NCBI GenBank assembly: GCA_028288505.1 | Contig: JAQBNN010000046.1 | Coordinates: 1-44,910, forward strand | Length of the DNA stretch: 44,910 nucleotides | Reading direction: 5' to 3' | DNA from: Segetibacter sp. | GTDB taxonomy: Bacteria; Bacteroidota; Bacteroidia; Chitinophagales; Chitinophagaceae | Shown: positions 1 to 8,469 of the stretch, piece after piece | Numbering within the stretch: the stretch's first letter is position 1 | How the letters are laid out: each line of letters starts with the position of its first letter | Made by a program: the position numbers and the translations under genes | Notes under the pieces: model-generated | Told to the model about the DNA's origin: nothing | Seen by the model: the letters and a program-made list of their open reading frames with translations, nothing else | The model's database searches: none

Positions 1-262
1 CTTTGAAAGAAAAACGACACCAGGTTTCCCTGTACTTGTACATAGCAAATGCTTGTTTTGTGAGTATGACTAAAGTGCTGATGTCGTTCCTGTTGATTAG
101 AGTTGTAAAGATATAAGTGAGTGACAACAACGATGATGCCATGTAAATCTTCTGCTCGTCCACAAATAAAAAAAGGTTCTATTTTACAGCCTCATTTTAT
201 TTTTTACGGTGAGCACAAGCGAAAATAACAGCGTATAAAAGATAACCTTTAGAAATGCATGT
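1..262. other. Left-edge non-coding stretch with a degenerate repeat copy
   Basis: No convincing gene is visible in the first 262 bases. The stretch holds one degenerate copy of the dispersed intergenic repeat (about 111-139) and an AT-rich leader before the HipA-like gene. The gene that precedes it lies outside the window. Reading frames on the minus strand here run into the HipA-like gene and look like shadows. Confidence 0.6.
111..139 (+). repeat. Intergenic repeat copy 1 (B-type, degenerate)
   Basis: It matches AAGTGAGTGAC of the B-type core, then has one extra base before CAACGATGATGCC. The leading GTAC is degraded. It lies upstream of the HipA-like gene. Confidence 0.6.
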
Positions 263-1057
263 ATGGATTTTAATCCACCAGAAATAAGAACGGTAAACGT
301 TACGCGGTACGTAACTCCGCTCCGCGAAGGAGGTTCGCTGCCGGCAATAGCAGAAGCGGACGACGGCTTTTTGTATGTAGTAAAGTTTCGTGGGGCAGGC
401 CAGGGTATTAAGGCCTTAATTGCTGAATTGATTGGAGGCGAAATTGCCCGTGCACTTGGCTTACGTGTACCAGAGATTGTATTCGCCAACTTAGACGAAG
501 CCTTTGGCCGCACTGAGCCCGACGAGGAAATACAAGACCTTTTAAAAGCGAGCACAGGTACTAACCTTGCCCTTCATTACTTATCGGGCGCAATTACTTT
601 CGACCCTGTTGTTACCGATATTGATTCGCGGACTGCATCAATAATTGTTTGGCTCGACTGCCTTATAACCAATGTTGATCGTACAGCACGTAATACAAAT
701 ATGCTTATGTGGCGCAAAGACCTTTGGCTTATTGATCATGGTGCCGCGTTATACTTTCATCACTCATGGCAGAATGTTCAGGAACAAAGTAAACGACCGT
801 TTGTGCAGGTAAAAGATCATGTATTGCTCCCGTTTGCTACTGAGCTTGAGACGGTAGATGCAACCTGCCGTTCAATTCTTACTGCGGAAAGAATTCAATC
901 GATTATTTCTGTTATTCCTGCCGAATGGTTGGCAGACGACACCAGTGAAACGGCGAATGAAAAGCGAGAGGTTTACAAAAGTTTTTTAGAAACAAGGGTT
1001 GCCTCATCAGCAATATTTATGAAAGAAGCAAAGCATGCAAGAGAAGCACTTATTTGA
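263..1057 (+). CDS. HipA-like kinase domain protein
   Basis: This 264-residue protein resembles the short HipA-like kinase family (HipA_2 type), not full-length HipA. Visible kinase signatures are a lysine in YVVKF (K41) for ATP binding, a catalytic-loop signature NVDRTARN (D139, N144), and LIDHG (D158) in the place of the metal-binding Asp. No HipB-type DNA-binding partner precedes it. The next gene, a DUF3037 protein, starts 23 bases before this one ends, so the two are almost certainly co-translated. This two-gene arrangement recurs in bacterial genomes. Its substrate is unknown to me; calling it a toxin would go beyond the evidence. The ATG at 263 fits the start of the conserved region. 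Confidence 0.8.
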   Translation: MDFNPPEIRTVNVTRYVTPLREGGSLPAIAEADDGFLYVVKFRGAGQGIKALIAELIGGEIARALGLRVPEIVFANLDEAFGRTEPDEEIQDLLKASTGTNLALHYLSGAITFDPVVTDIDSRTASIIVWLDCLITNVDRTARNTNMLMWRKDLWLIDHGAALYFHHSWQNVQEQSKRPFVQVKDHVLLPFATELETVDATCRSILTAERIQSIISVIPAEWLADDTSETANEKREVYKSFLETRVASSAIFMKEAKHAREALI

Positions 1058-1418
1058 GTACGCAACCATAAGGGTAATGCCTCGTGTTGAGCGGGGTGAA
1101 TTTATTAATGTGGGCGTGATTGTCTATTGCTCGTCCCAAAAATTCTTGAAGACGGTTTTCGAATTAAACAAAGAGCGGCTGCAAGCTTTTTCAGCAGAGC
1201 TAGACCTGGTTGAAATTGAAGAGAGGTTAATGGCTTTTAGAAAGATTTGTGAAGCGGCCAACAATGGCGGACCTATTGCGAAACTTCCGATTGCATCAAG
1301 GTTTAGGTGGCTTATTGCTGCGCGTAGTACTATAGTACAAACCTCACCTGTTCACCCGGGGATGTGTTGTAACGCCGGCGAGACTTTAGAAAAACTTTTT
1401 GCCCAATTGGTTTTATAG
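1035..1418 (+). CDS. DUF3037 family protein
   Basis: This 127-residue protein has the DUF3037 signature near its N-terminus: a YATIRVMPRVERGEFINVGV-type stretch at residues 9-28, then alternating helices. It is near the usual length for the family. The ATG lies inside the end of the HipA-like kinase gene (23-base overlap, different frame), which indicates translational coupling and a shared role. The family has no established activity; a regulatory or adaptor role for the kinase is inference from linkage only. The stop codon shares its final G with the first base of an intergenic repeat copy at 1418, so the repeat abuts the coding region directly. Confidence 0.75.
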   Translation: MQEKHLFEYATIRVMPRVERGEFINVGVIVYCSSQKFLKTVFELNKERLQAFSAELDLVEIEERLMAFRKICEAANNGGPIAKLPIASRFRWLIAARSTIVQTSPVHPGMCCNAGETLEKLFAQLVL

Positions 1419-1465
1419 TACAAGAGTGCGACGCAACGGCTGCTCACTAGCGGCAATAGTGCTGG
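1418..1465 (+). repeat. Intergenic repeat copy 2 (A-type)
   Basis: A perfect A-type 20-base core occupies 1418-1437 and starts on the last base of the DUF3037 stop codon. The tail includes GTGCTGG at 1459-1465, a downstream module seen in several other copies. It lies between two rightward genes. Confidence 0.85.
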
Positions 1466-1552
1466 CCTCCAAAACCCTCTCTACTCTAACGGGGTTACTA
1501 TAAGTACAATCATTATGTTCAATTGTATTAGTTTACAACTCAATTCATACTT

Positions 1553-2641
1553 ATGAAAAAGGCTCTCCTTTCTTTTGCGTTTTGTACGGCAGCTTATTTT
1601 GCCTTGGCCCAAACGAAGACCATGGATTTTGAAACCTACAATCCACCATCAACATTAGTTGTTCCGCAACATGTAGTTACTAAAGCTAAATTTCTCTTTA
1701 TTGATATTCACAATCACCAGAATGACATGTCACCGCAAAGACTCGCGGAGCTGGTGAAAGTGATGGATACACTTAACATGGCTGTGATGAATAACCTGAG
1801 TGGAAGTAGCGGTACGAAGCTTAAGCAATCAACCGAGAATATTAAACAGGCCGCACCAAAGCGTTTTACTGTTTTTGCCAACATCAACTTTGATGGAATA
1901 GGAAAAGCAGGCTGGACTGAAACGGCAGTTAAGCAACTGGAAGAAGATGTAAAGAATGGCGCGGTCGGACTTAAAATATTTAAAAGCCTTGGGTTTTCAG
2001 TTAAAGATACAGATGGAAAAAGAGTAAGGGTTGACGATGAAAGACTAGATGGAATCTGGAAGAAATGCGGTGAGTTAAAAATTCCGGTGCTTATCCATAC
2101 CGGCGATCCTAAGCCTTTTTGGGATCCTCTTGATGATAAGAATGAACGCTGGCTTGAATTGGTTACCCGCCCCGGCCGCAAAAAAAGTGATACCGATCCT
2201 GCACCATGGAAGCAACTAATAGACGAACAGCACAGGATGTTTAAGAAACACCCTAAAACAACTTTTATAAATGCCCACTTTGGCTGGTACGCTAATGACC
2301 TTGCAAAGCTTAGCAAGCTGATGGATGAAATGAAAAATATGTATGTTGAGTTTGGAGCTATTATAGCAGAACTCGGCCGTCAGCCCGGCGCCGCTCACCA
2401 GTTTTTTACTCAATACCAGGACAGGATTTTATTTGGGAAAGACAGTTGGGAGCCGCAGGAATACACCACCTACTTCAGGGTGCTTGAAACCAAGGACGAG
2501 TACTTTCCTTATCACAAAAAGTACCACGCCTTTTGGGCCATGTACGGGATGGGTTTAAGTGACGAGATTTTGAAGAAGATCTATTATAAAAATGCGCTGA
2601 AGCTTCTTCCATCAATTGATAAGTCGTTGTTTCCTCAATAA
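1553..2641 (+). CDS. Secreted amidohydrolase-family metal-dependent hydrolase
   Basis: This 362-residue protein begins with a Sec-type signal peptide (about residues 1-19, ending ALAQ), so it is probably exported. The mature part is a TIM-barrel hydrolase of the amidohydrolase-2 type: an HxH pair in DIHNHQND (H53, H55), His in IPVLIHTGDP (about 182), His in INAHFGWY (about 240) and a likely catalytic Asp in LFGKDSW (about 296). All expected metal ligands are visible, so it looks active. The substrate cannot be told; relatives act on carboxylated aromatics, lactones or amides. It is a single-gene unit, bounded on both sides by repeat copies. Confidence 0.8.
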   Translation: MKKALLSFAFCTAAYFALAQTKTMDFETYNPPSTLVVPQHVVTKAKFLFIDIHNHQNDMSPQRLAELVKVMDTLNMAVMNNLSGSSGTKLKQSTENIKQAAPKRFTVFANINFDGIGKAGWTETAVKQLEEDVKNGAVGLKIFKSLGFSVKDTDGKRVRVDDERLDGIWKKCGELKIPVLIHTGDPKPFWDPLDDKNERWLELVTRPGRKKSDTDPAPWKQLIDEQHRMFKKHPKTTFINAHFGWYANDLAKLSKLMDEMKNMYVEFGAIIAELGRQPGAAHQFFTQYQDRILFGKDSWEPQEYTTYFRVLETKDEYFPYHKKYHAFWAMYGMGLSDEILKKIYYKNALKLLPSIDKSLFPQ

Positions 2642-2680
2642 ATATTTTGGTTGGGGACTTTTGTGAAGAGCCGGTCTCCG

Positions 2681-2704
2681 GTTGTGTCACTCACTTCAAC
2701 TGTA
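2681..2704 (-). repeat. Intergenic repeat copy 3 (B-type, variant end)
   Basis: Read on the minus strand it gives TACAGTTGAAGTGAGTGACACAAC, a B-type core with four extra bases after TACA. Copy 21 carries a similar AGTTG insertion. It lies between the convergent amidohydrolase and Gfo/Idh/MocA genes. A CCGG-tct-CCGG dyad (2671-2681) abuts it. Confidence 0.65.
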
Positions 2705-2761
2705 TAGCAAAGCTGAAAAAACGCTGAACTAGGTAGCCTAAAAAATAGTCCCTTCCTTACA

Positions 2762-3748
2762 TTACTCCTTAACTCCTGCAAACGAATCCATCACCTTCAT
2801 AACTTCAACTCCCTCTTCCGCTGTGCAAGGATTAGGTGCTTCACCTAAAAAGTATTGAGCTACCTTTTCAATCATTGGTTGTTGTACATGTTGAAGTTTA
2901 TCAAATGCAATTCTTTCCAGTTGGCCGTTTTTGGTCAGGTGAATCACCGGTTCGCCAAACACTTCAAAAGAGATCTTTCCATGCGATCCTATTATTTCAC
3001 AATTGTCTTTTGCTTCTTCTTTAGCGCAGTTGAAACACCAAACACCATTAAATATTACTCCGCTTTTAAACAGGATATTTCCCGCTACAATATCATCAGC
3101 AGGATACAATTTTTGCTGGTTGGCAGATAGGCCGTTAGCAGTGGAAACATCTCCGAAAAAATAAAGTGCGAGATCTATTTGGTGAGGAGCAAGGTCATGA
3201 AATAAACCACCACCTGCAATATTGGGATCAATTCGCCAGCTGGTTTTAGGCACCTCCATTTCTGTTGGCGTAAGTGGCGCTTGAAAAAAGCGGAGGTCTG
3301 CACAGCGAATATCACCAATTGCATTTTCGGCAAGCAGTTGTTTTATTTTTTTAAAGATCGGTTGTTCACGGCGGTAGTGAGCGACAGATAATTTGCGCTT
3401 AAATTGGTCGGCAGCATCCGCCATTCTTTTAGCGGATTCAGCGTTAAGACTCATCGGCTTTTCTACATATACATCTTTGCCTGCTTTTAGCGCTGCAATT
3501 GTATATTCTTCATGGGAGCTGGGTGGTGTTGCTACATAAATAGCATTAACAGACGGATCATTAATTAAGTCGTTTGCGTTACTGTACCACTTTGCAACAC
3601 CATGCCTTTCAGCATAATCTTTTGCTTTGGCGGCATCTCTCCGCATTACAGCAGCAAGGCTACTATTAGGGACTTTATTAAAAGCGGGGCCGCTCTTAAC
3701 TTCGGTTACATCGCCGCAGCCAATAATGCCCCAGGTAATTTTTTTCAT
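2762..3748 (-). CDS. Gfo/Idh/MocA family NAD(P)-dependent oxidoreductase
   Basis: This is a 328-residue cytoplasmic dehydrogenase of the Gfo/Idh/MocA family. The Rossmann nucleotide-binding loop is GIIGCGDV (residues 7-14), the family lysine motif is EKPMS (96-100, K97), and the catalytic-region motif is HDLAPHQID (184-192), with H189 as the probable acid/base. Length is typical. The substrate, probably a sugar or inositol derivative, cannot be assigned. The start chosen is the ATG at 3748, because the Rossmann fold begins right after it; the 18 codons that could extend the frame upstream are made of intergenic repeat sequence (copy 4). It appears monocistronic. Confidence 0.88.
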   Translation of the reverse strand: MKKITWGIIGCGDVTEVKSGPAFNKVPNSSLAAVMRRDAAKAKDYAERHGVAKWYSNANDLINDPSVNAIYVATPPSSHEEYTIAALKAGKDVYVEKPMSLNAESAKRMADAADQFKRKLSVAHYRREQPIFKKIKQLLAENAIGDIRCADLRFFQAPLTPTEMEVPKTSWRIDPNIAGGGLFHDLAPHQIDLALYFFGDVSTANGLSANQQKLYPADDIVAGNILFKSGVIFNGVWCFNCAKEEAKDNCEIIGSHGKISFEVFGEPVIHLTKNGQLERIAFDKLQHVQQPMIEKVAQYFLGEAPNPCTAEEGVEVMKVMDSFAGVKE

Positions 3749-3783
3749 TGCCGGCTTTTTTTTGCTGCCCAAAAGTACCAACT

Positions 3784-3840
3784 GTACAAGTGAGTGACAC
3801 AACGATGCTTAATTGAAAAACAAATGCCCGCAACCAAAAA
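3784..3840 (+). repeat. Intergenic repeat copy 4 (B-type, long)
   Basis: A perfect B-type core (3784-3803) is followed by GATGCTTAATTG and a tail AAAAACAAATGCCCG, then AACCAAAAA. The same tail follows the core of copy 22, giving about 56 bases of shared sequence between the two loci. It lies between two leftward genes. Confidence 0.9.
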
Positions 3841-3871
3841 CAAACCCTGGAAAGAGGAGACAGCTTTCCGT

Positions 3872-5071
3872 CTACCTTTTGCTTTTAAACTTCTTTCTTG
3901 GGCCGTTACTACTAAAGGTCCTGGGCTGGTACAAAGGTGTTTCTCCAAGCTCGGCCGGCACGGCAACTTTGGTAATTTCTTTACCCAACAGTTTTTCGAT
4001 AGCGGCAAATTTGTTCTGCTCTTTTTCGTTGATTAAAGTGTAAGCAGTACCGTCCGTTTCGGCGCGGGCCGTACGACCAATACGGTGTACATAATCTTCT
4101 CCGTCGTTGGGTACGTCGTAATTTATGACAAGGTCAATGTTGTCAATATGTATTCCGCGTGAAAGGATATCGGTAGCTACCAAAATCTTCAGCCTGCCAT
4201 TTACAAAGCTGCTTAAAACCTGCTCCCGTGCATCCTGCTCCAGGTCGGAGTGGATCTCTTCTGCAGAAAAACGTGCTCGCTTTAATTCGCGGGTAAGTTG
4301 CTTTACATTATCCTTTCGAGAGCAAAATACCAGCACGCTCTTGTAGGGTTTTGCGTTCAGAATCTTTTTTATAAGGGCAGGCTTTTGCGTATCGTACACA
4401 ACAAATGCTTCCTGCACAATCTTCTCAGGAGGCTTAGATATGGAGATGTTTATCTCAACAGGATCGTGCAAGATCTGTCGTGCAAGGCTGCGCATTTTTG
4501 GCGGCATAGTAGCAGAAAACAAAAGGTTCTGTCGCTTCGCAGGAAGAAAAGAAATGATCTTCATGATGTCTTCATTAAAGCCCATGTCGAGCATGCGGTC
4601 CGCTTCATCCAATACTAGGTAATCAAGTTGCTTAAGCTTCACATAGCCCATTGCAAGGTGGCCTATTAATCTTCCGGGTGTACAGATTATGATGTCTGCA
4701 CCTTTAGAAAGGGCCTGTCGTTCCTGGCTAAAAGACATTCCATCGCCGCCACCGTATACTGCAAGTGCACTTATAGAGGTAAAGTATGAAAGCCCTTCAA
4801 GGTTTTCAGAAATCTGTATCGCCAACTCACGGGTAGGCACAATAACGAGTGCATTAATATGGTCGTGGTTGGGCTTTGTAATTATCTTATGTACAATGGG
4901 CAAAAGAAAGGCTGCCGTTTTACCGGTGCCCGTTTGTGCCGAAGCAATAATATCCCGTCCTTCGAGTATGTGTGGAATAACTTGTTCCTGTACAGCGGTT
5001 GCCGTTTCATAGCCTGTCGCTTCAATTCCTTCAAGTAGTCGTTCGTCTAAGCCAAAATCTTTAAAAGTCAA
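3872..5071 (-). CDS. DEAD-box ATP-dependent RNA helicase (RhlE-like)
   Basis: This helicase carries the complete motif set: Q motif around residues 20-30, Walker A AQTGTGKT (45-52), PTREL (79-83), TPGR (131-134), DEAD (155-158), SAT (186-188), ATDILSRGIHID (299-310) and HRIGRTAR (329-336). A short basic tail ends the protein. Such helicases remodel RNA in ribosome assembly or mRNA decay. The start proposed is TTG at 5071, giving 399 residues that open with TFKDFGL, as RhlE-type helicases do. An ATG at 5194 would add 41 hydrophobic residues with no family counterpart; I consider it less likely. Confidence 0.88.
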   Translation of the reverse strand: MTFKDFGLDERLLEGIEATGYETATAVQEQVIPHILEGRDIIASAQTGTGKTAAFLLPIVHKIITKPNHDHINALVIVPTRELAIQISENLEGLSYFTSISALAVYGGGDGMSFSQERQALSKGADIIICTPGRLIGHLAMGYVKLKQLDYLVLDEADRMLDMGFNEDIMKIISFLPAKRQNLLFSATMPPKMRSLARQILHDPVEINISISKPPEKIVQEAFVVYDTQKPALIKKILNAKPYKSVLVFCSRKDNVKQLTRELKRARFSAEEIHSDLEQDAREQVLSSFVNGRLKILVATDILSRGIHIDNIDLVINYDVPNDGEDYVHRIGRTARAETDGTAYTLINEKEQNKFAAIEKLLGKEITKVAVPAELGETPLYQPRTFSSNGPRKKFKSKR

Positions 5072-5439
5072 AACAGAGAGGTGTAAAGTGTGTAAATAAT
5101 GTTTTTGAACAGTGCTAAAGATAACGGAAATGAGAAAATGAAAACTCAATAGTGTAGTTAAGGTTTTGGTAACCGGCCCTAAACCCACTTTCATCTTTAC
5201 TTGCGAGGCATTCTTGTGCTTGCAAAACTAGAAGCATCTTTAGATAAATTAGTTGGCGGCTTATTTAAAGTTAGTGGTTCAATCTGTTATGAAGAGGCAG
5301 AAATATTAAACTTTTAATTACAGCAACATTAAAGATAAAACGGGCAGCTGCGTAAAGATTTGAAAGTACAGGTGAGTGACACAGCAATGCTTAATAGTTG
5401 CAATTGGTTAAGTACTAAAACTATCTAAAACATTTCCTT
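5072..5439. other. Gap between helicase and YihY genes
   Basis: About 370 bases lie between the proposed helicase start and the end of the leftward YihY gene. It holds repeat copy 5 (5366-5397). The helicase promoter should lie near 5080-5200, but I see no clear TAnnTTTG box on the minus strand. Nothing else is recognisable. Confidence 0.5.
5366..5397 (+). repeat. Intergenic repeat copy 5 (B-type)
   Basis: This copy reads GTACAGGTGAGTGACACAGC and then AATGCTTAATAG: a B-type core with two substitutions and a standard tail. It lies between two leftward genes. Confidence 0.8.
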
Positions 5440-6417
5440 TTACTTCTTGGGGTTTTGTACCGGCTTTGTTTTTATGTCCATAGCATCTGCGCTTTGTACA
5501 GATTTATTTCCAACCTCAACCTCCACAATTTTGGTAGTAACTGCGTAATGGTTCGGGTGAATTTCTGATCCGTATTTTATAGCATAGGCCTTGGTAAACT
5601 CAGCGCCGAGGTATAAAATTATCGACGAATAATACACCCACAACAGCAGTACAACCAGCGAGCCCGCGGTGCCGTACGTGCTGCCCACGTTGCTTTGGCT
5701 TATGTAAAAAGAGATACCCAACTTACCAAGCATAAACAAAATACTTGTGGCAACACCACCGGCAAATACGTCTCTCCATTTTATTTCTGCATCGGGCAAT
5801 ACTTTAAAAATTACCATGAAAATGGTGGTAGTAACGAGGAAGGTGATCACATAATTTAAAACAGTAAACAGTATAACCGTTACATCAGGAAAAAAAGATT
5901 TAAGCCTTTCGCTAAACCCGTCAATAATGGCGGTAAGACCAAGCGATACAAGTAATATAAAGCCGAGGCTCACAATTACCGAGAAAGACAGGAAGCGGTT
6001 CTGCAACATTTTTAACCAGCCTCTTTTTGGCTTCGGCTTCAGCCGCCAAATGGTATTTATGGAGTCTTGTATCTCTGCAAATACGGTTGTGGCCCCGAGT
6101 AATAAAGTAGCGCCACCAATTATTGCGGAGATCGTGCTTTTTCCGGCTAAAGATGCATTTTTAATTATCTGCTGTAATTGCGCAGCAGTATCAGTTCCCA
6201 CAAACTTTCTTAGTTGGTCATCAATGGTACCTTCAATTGCTTCACGGCCTAAAAAAATGCCACATAGCGAAATGATCATTATTAGCAACGGTGCCATCGA
6301 AAAAACAGTATAATAAGCCAGCGAGCCAGCCATCTTGGTAATATTGTCTTCGGCCATTCCTTTAAAAGAATCCTTCAGTACCCCCCACAGGCCTTTTACA
6401 GTAAGTTTTTTCCTCAT
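5440..6417 (-). CDS. YihY/BrkB family inner membrane protein
   Basis: This is a 325-residue polytopic membrane protein of the YihY/BrkB family (formerly annotated as ribonuclease BN, which is wrong for this family). About six hydrophobic segments are visible. The family signature around DNITKMAGSLAYYTVFSMAP, near residues 24-43, precedes the first membrane span. The C-terminal tail is polar and probably cytoplasmic. Molecular function is not established. The ATG at 6417 starts MRKKLTVKG; an upstream ATG at 6453 would add 12 residues with no support. It is a single-gene unit flanked by repeat copies. Confidence 0.85.
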   Translation of the reverse strand: MRKKLTVKGLWGVLKDSFKGMAEDNITKMAGSLAYYTVFSMAPLLIMIISLCGIFLGREAIEGTIDDQLRKFVGTDTAAQLQQIIKNASLAGKSTISAIIGGATLLLGATTVFAEIQDSINTIWRLKPKPKRGWLKMLQNRFLSFSVIVSLGFILLVSLGLTAIIDGFSERLKSFFPDVTVILFTVLNYVITFLVTTTIFMVIFKVLPDAEIKWRDVFAGGVATSILFMLGKLGISFYISQSNVGSTYGTAGSLVVLLLWVYYSSIILYLGAEFTKAYAIKYGSEIHPNHYAVTTKIVEVEVGNKSVQSADAMDIKTKPVQNPKK

Positions 6418-6583
6418 TACAAACCTTTTTTGGGGAATACTGCAAAAAAGCAACCAAGGGTACGATGAATAATTATTTTTATAAAGCAGAAAGAGTTCTG
6501 TAATACAGAGTTGTAGAAAAAGTATTTAACGGTTGCTTTTTGTACGAGTTATTTTGGTATCGAGCAGAAGGTAGTTTTTTCAG

Positions 6584-6608
6584 CGGTCGTTGCGTCGCAC
6601 TCTTGTAC
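6584..6608 (-). repeat. Intergenic repeat copy 6 (A-type)
   Basis: A perfect A-type core lies on the minus strand (6589-6608), followed there by GACCGCTG in place of the usual GATGCTTAA. It lies between two leftward genes. Confidence 0.85.
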
Positions 6609-6685
6609 GAGATCTCCCTATTGATCGAAACTTTTCATCAGGCTCGATTACATCTCGCGACTTCATGTTCAGGCTCTTCTGCGCA

Positions 6686-7426
6686 TTATTTATCCAGGTG
6701 ATATTCTATTTGCTCAAAAGCTGAAAGAAAGAGCTTGAACTTATTTTTGGTCTCAGGCCACTTGATGTCATGCTTTCGAAAAACTTCTTTCAGTAGCACC
6801 CCCGCTCTTTCGCAGTCCGTAGAGTCATAAAAATAAGAACGCCATGCAACGGGTAGTTCGGCAGCCTTTTTAAGACCTATACCGTTGCCGTAAATTTTAA
6901 TAGGAGTTGGAGTGCTCCTAACATCGAGGAGTGTTATATCATTGTCGATTCCCCACTTAAAGTATATTTGCCAAAACCTGCAGTGGTTAAGCAGCCGGTC
7001 CCGTAGTTCCGCATCAGTTTCTTTTCGGGTAGCAGGCAGTCGCCACTTGTTGTAGTTTACAGCAAAGGGGTTGTCGGTCTTTTTAAAATCGGAAGGCTGT
7101 TCTTCAAAGCTCCTGGTGAATGCGCCTATTTTTAAATGAAGGGTTTTCCACGATTCTTTGGCGATTTTAAGGTTGCTTTTTTCTTGCTTATAATTAGTAA
7201 GAAAGATCTCCTTTTTGGTTTTCTGCCATTTACCGTAATCGAACTTCCCAAAATCCATTGTGTAAGTGCCGTCTTTTTGGAGGTATAAAAAGTTCGATGG
7301 GTTGAAGTCTTTATTCTCTAAATTCTCAGTAGAATAAAACCATAAGCTTGTTGTAGGAAATGACAGGTTGCATGAAATAGAACTTACCAGTGAACAAAGT
7401 GCAATAGCGAGGGTGGCTGTCTTCAA
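6686..7426 (-). CDS. Exported protein of unknown function
   Basis: I do not recognise this 246-residue protein. It starts with a short signal sequence (residues 1-19) that ends SSISC, so it may be a lipoprotein with a weak lipobox or simply a Sec-exported protein. Residues about 28-80 have a lipocalin-like pattern seen in small Bacteroidota exported proteins: a tryptophan near the start, a LYLQKDGTYT strand, then GKFDYGKW. The C-terminal half is rich in aromatic residues and has no motif I can name. It is transcribed alone, divergently from the ParA gene. Confidence 0.6.
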   Translation of the reverse strand: MKTATLAIALCSLVSSISCNLSFPTTSLWFYSTENLENKDFNPSNFLYLQKDGTYTMDFGKFDYGKWQKTKKEIFLTNYKQEKSNLKIAKESWKTLHLKIGAFTRSFEEQPSDFKKTDNPFAVNYNKWRLPATRKETDAELRDRLLNHCRFWQIYFKWGIDNDITLLDVRSTPTPIKIYGNGIGLKKAAELPVAWRSYFYDSTDCERAGVLLKEVFRKHDIKWPETKNKFKLFLSAFEQIEYHLDK

Positions 7427-7579
7427 AGGAAAGGTGGTTTTCGTTTAAGCAATATAAGCAGTATTTCTTAGTTGAGGAGCCACCTAAATGTACTTCCACC
7501 TTAGAACTATCCGGGTTGATATTAATTAGCAAGAATTGCAGGAAGCACTTTTTATTCCTTGGGGAATAGAACTTCAACA

Positions 7580-7612
7580 GTACAAGAGTGCGACGCAACA
7601 ATGCTTAATTGG
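7580..7612 (+). repeat. Intergenic repeat copy 7 (A-type)
   Basis: A perfect A-type core is followed by AATGCTTAATTGG; about 12 bases further on comes GCTGGAACC, the downstream module. It lies between divergent genes. Confidence 0.9.
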
Positions 7613-7710
7613 TGATTTATTGCTGGAACCAAAATTCTCCAGATCGCCTCCGTGGCGTGCTATAAAAAGTTGACAGGCAAGCGTTTCTATTTCTTTTGTA
7701 TATTTATTTC

Positions 7711-8454
7711 ATGACAGTATTTGCATTTTTCAACCAGAAAGGCGGGGTGGGAAAAACAGCCGCTACCGTAAATCTTGCATACCTAAGTGCTTTAGAAGGA
7801 TGGCGGACTTTGCTTTGGGATCTTGATCCGCAAGGAGCAGCAGGCTTTTACTTCCAGGTAGAACCAGCCAACAAAAATGAAGCTCGCAAAGTTCTAAACA
7901 ACGAGTTGGAACTGGCAGACGTAGTGCAACAATCTGGCTACGACAATCTGGACATAATTACCAGTGATATTTCTGCCCGTAATTCTGAGGTGTTACTGAA
8001 CGACTTGAAACAAGGCAAAAGGCGATTGAAGTCTGCACTAACTGCAGTTAAGAAAGATTATGACGTTGTAATGCTTGATTGTCCTCCCGGTTTATCAGTT
8101 TTACACGATAATATTTTCCAGGCTGCTGATCATATTATTATTCCTAATGTACCCACTGTTTTAAGCATACGCAGTTATGAAACTATACTGCAACACTTCA
8201 AGGATAATAACTTAGATGTAAATAAGATTCACGGTTTCTTCAGCATGGTTGATCATCGTAAAAACCTTCACCACGAGGTGATGGGGCAATTTTACAAGGA
8301 TAAAAAGTTTTATAAAAACTATATTCCTTACCTAAGCGACGTTGAAAAAATGGGACAACAACTTGCACCTGTAGAGCAATTCGCCCGTAGTAGTTATGCA
8401 GCACAATGTTACCGCGACCTATGGAAGGAGATTAAAAAATCATCATTATCTTAG
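7711..8454 (+). CDS. ParA family ATPase (orphan)
   Basis: This 247-residue protein is a deviant Walker-A ATPase of the ParA/Soj/MinD group: KGGVGKT (residues 10-16), LWDLDPQGAA (about 35-44) and a Walker B-like VMLDCPPGL (about 119-127). These ATPases dimerise with ATP and position chromosomes, plasmids or protein complexes. No ParB gene or parS site is seen nearby, so it may position cargo other than the chromosome. The ATG at 7711 is used because MTVFAFFNQKGG is the family N-terminus; a TTG at 7696 would add five residues. The next gene starts 16 bases downstream. Confidence 0.85.
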   Translation: MTVFAFFNQKGGVGKTAATVNLAYLSALEGWRTLLWDLDPQGAAGFYFQVEPANKNEARKVLNNELELADVVQQSGYDNLDIITSDISARNSEVLLNDLKQGKRRLKSALTAVKKDYDVVMLDCPPGLSVLHDNIFQAADHIIIPNVPTVLSIRSYETILQHFKDNNLDVNKIHGFFSMVDHRKNLHHEVMGQFYKDKKFYKNYIPYLSDVEKMGQQLAPVEQFARSSYAAQCYRDLWKEIKKSSLS

Positions 8455-8469
8455 TTAGAAAAACTAACT

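Noticed and set aside
184-555. Minus-strand reading frame opposite the HipA-like gene
   Set aside because: It overlaps a gene with clear kinase motifs and its own product has low-complexity Ser/Lys-rich composition.
263-1418. Classical HipBA toxin-antitoxin module
   Set aside because: No HipB-like helix-turn-helix gene is present, and the kinase is much shorter than HipA.
1714-2316. Long minus-strand frame opposite the amidohydrolase
   Set aside because: The plus-strand gene has intact metal-ligand motifs. The antisense product is Ser/Phe/Leu-rich without any recognisable domain.
3749-3802. Upstream extension of the Gfo/Idh/MocA gene to 3802
   Set aside because: The added codons are repeat sequence, and the Rossmann fold begins directly after the ATG at 3748.
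6497-6509. Short palindrome TCTGTA-A-TACAGA upstream of the YihY gene
   Set aside because: A 13-base AT-rich palindrome is expected by chance in a window of this size, and nothing else supports a role.
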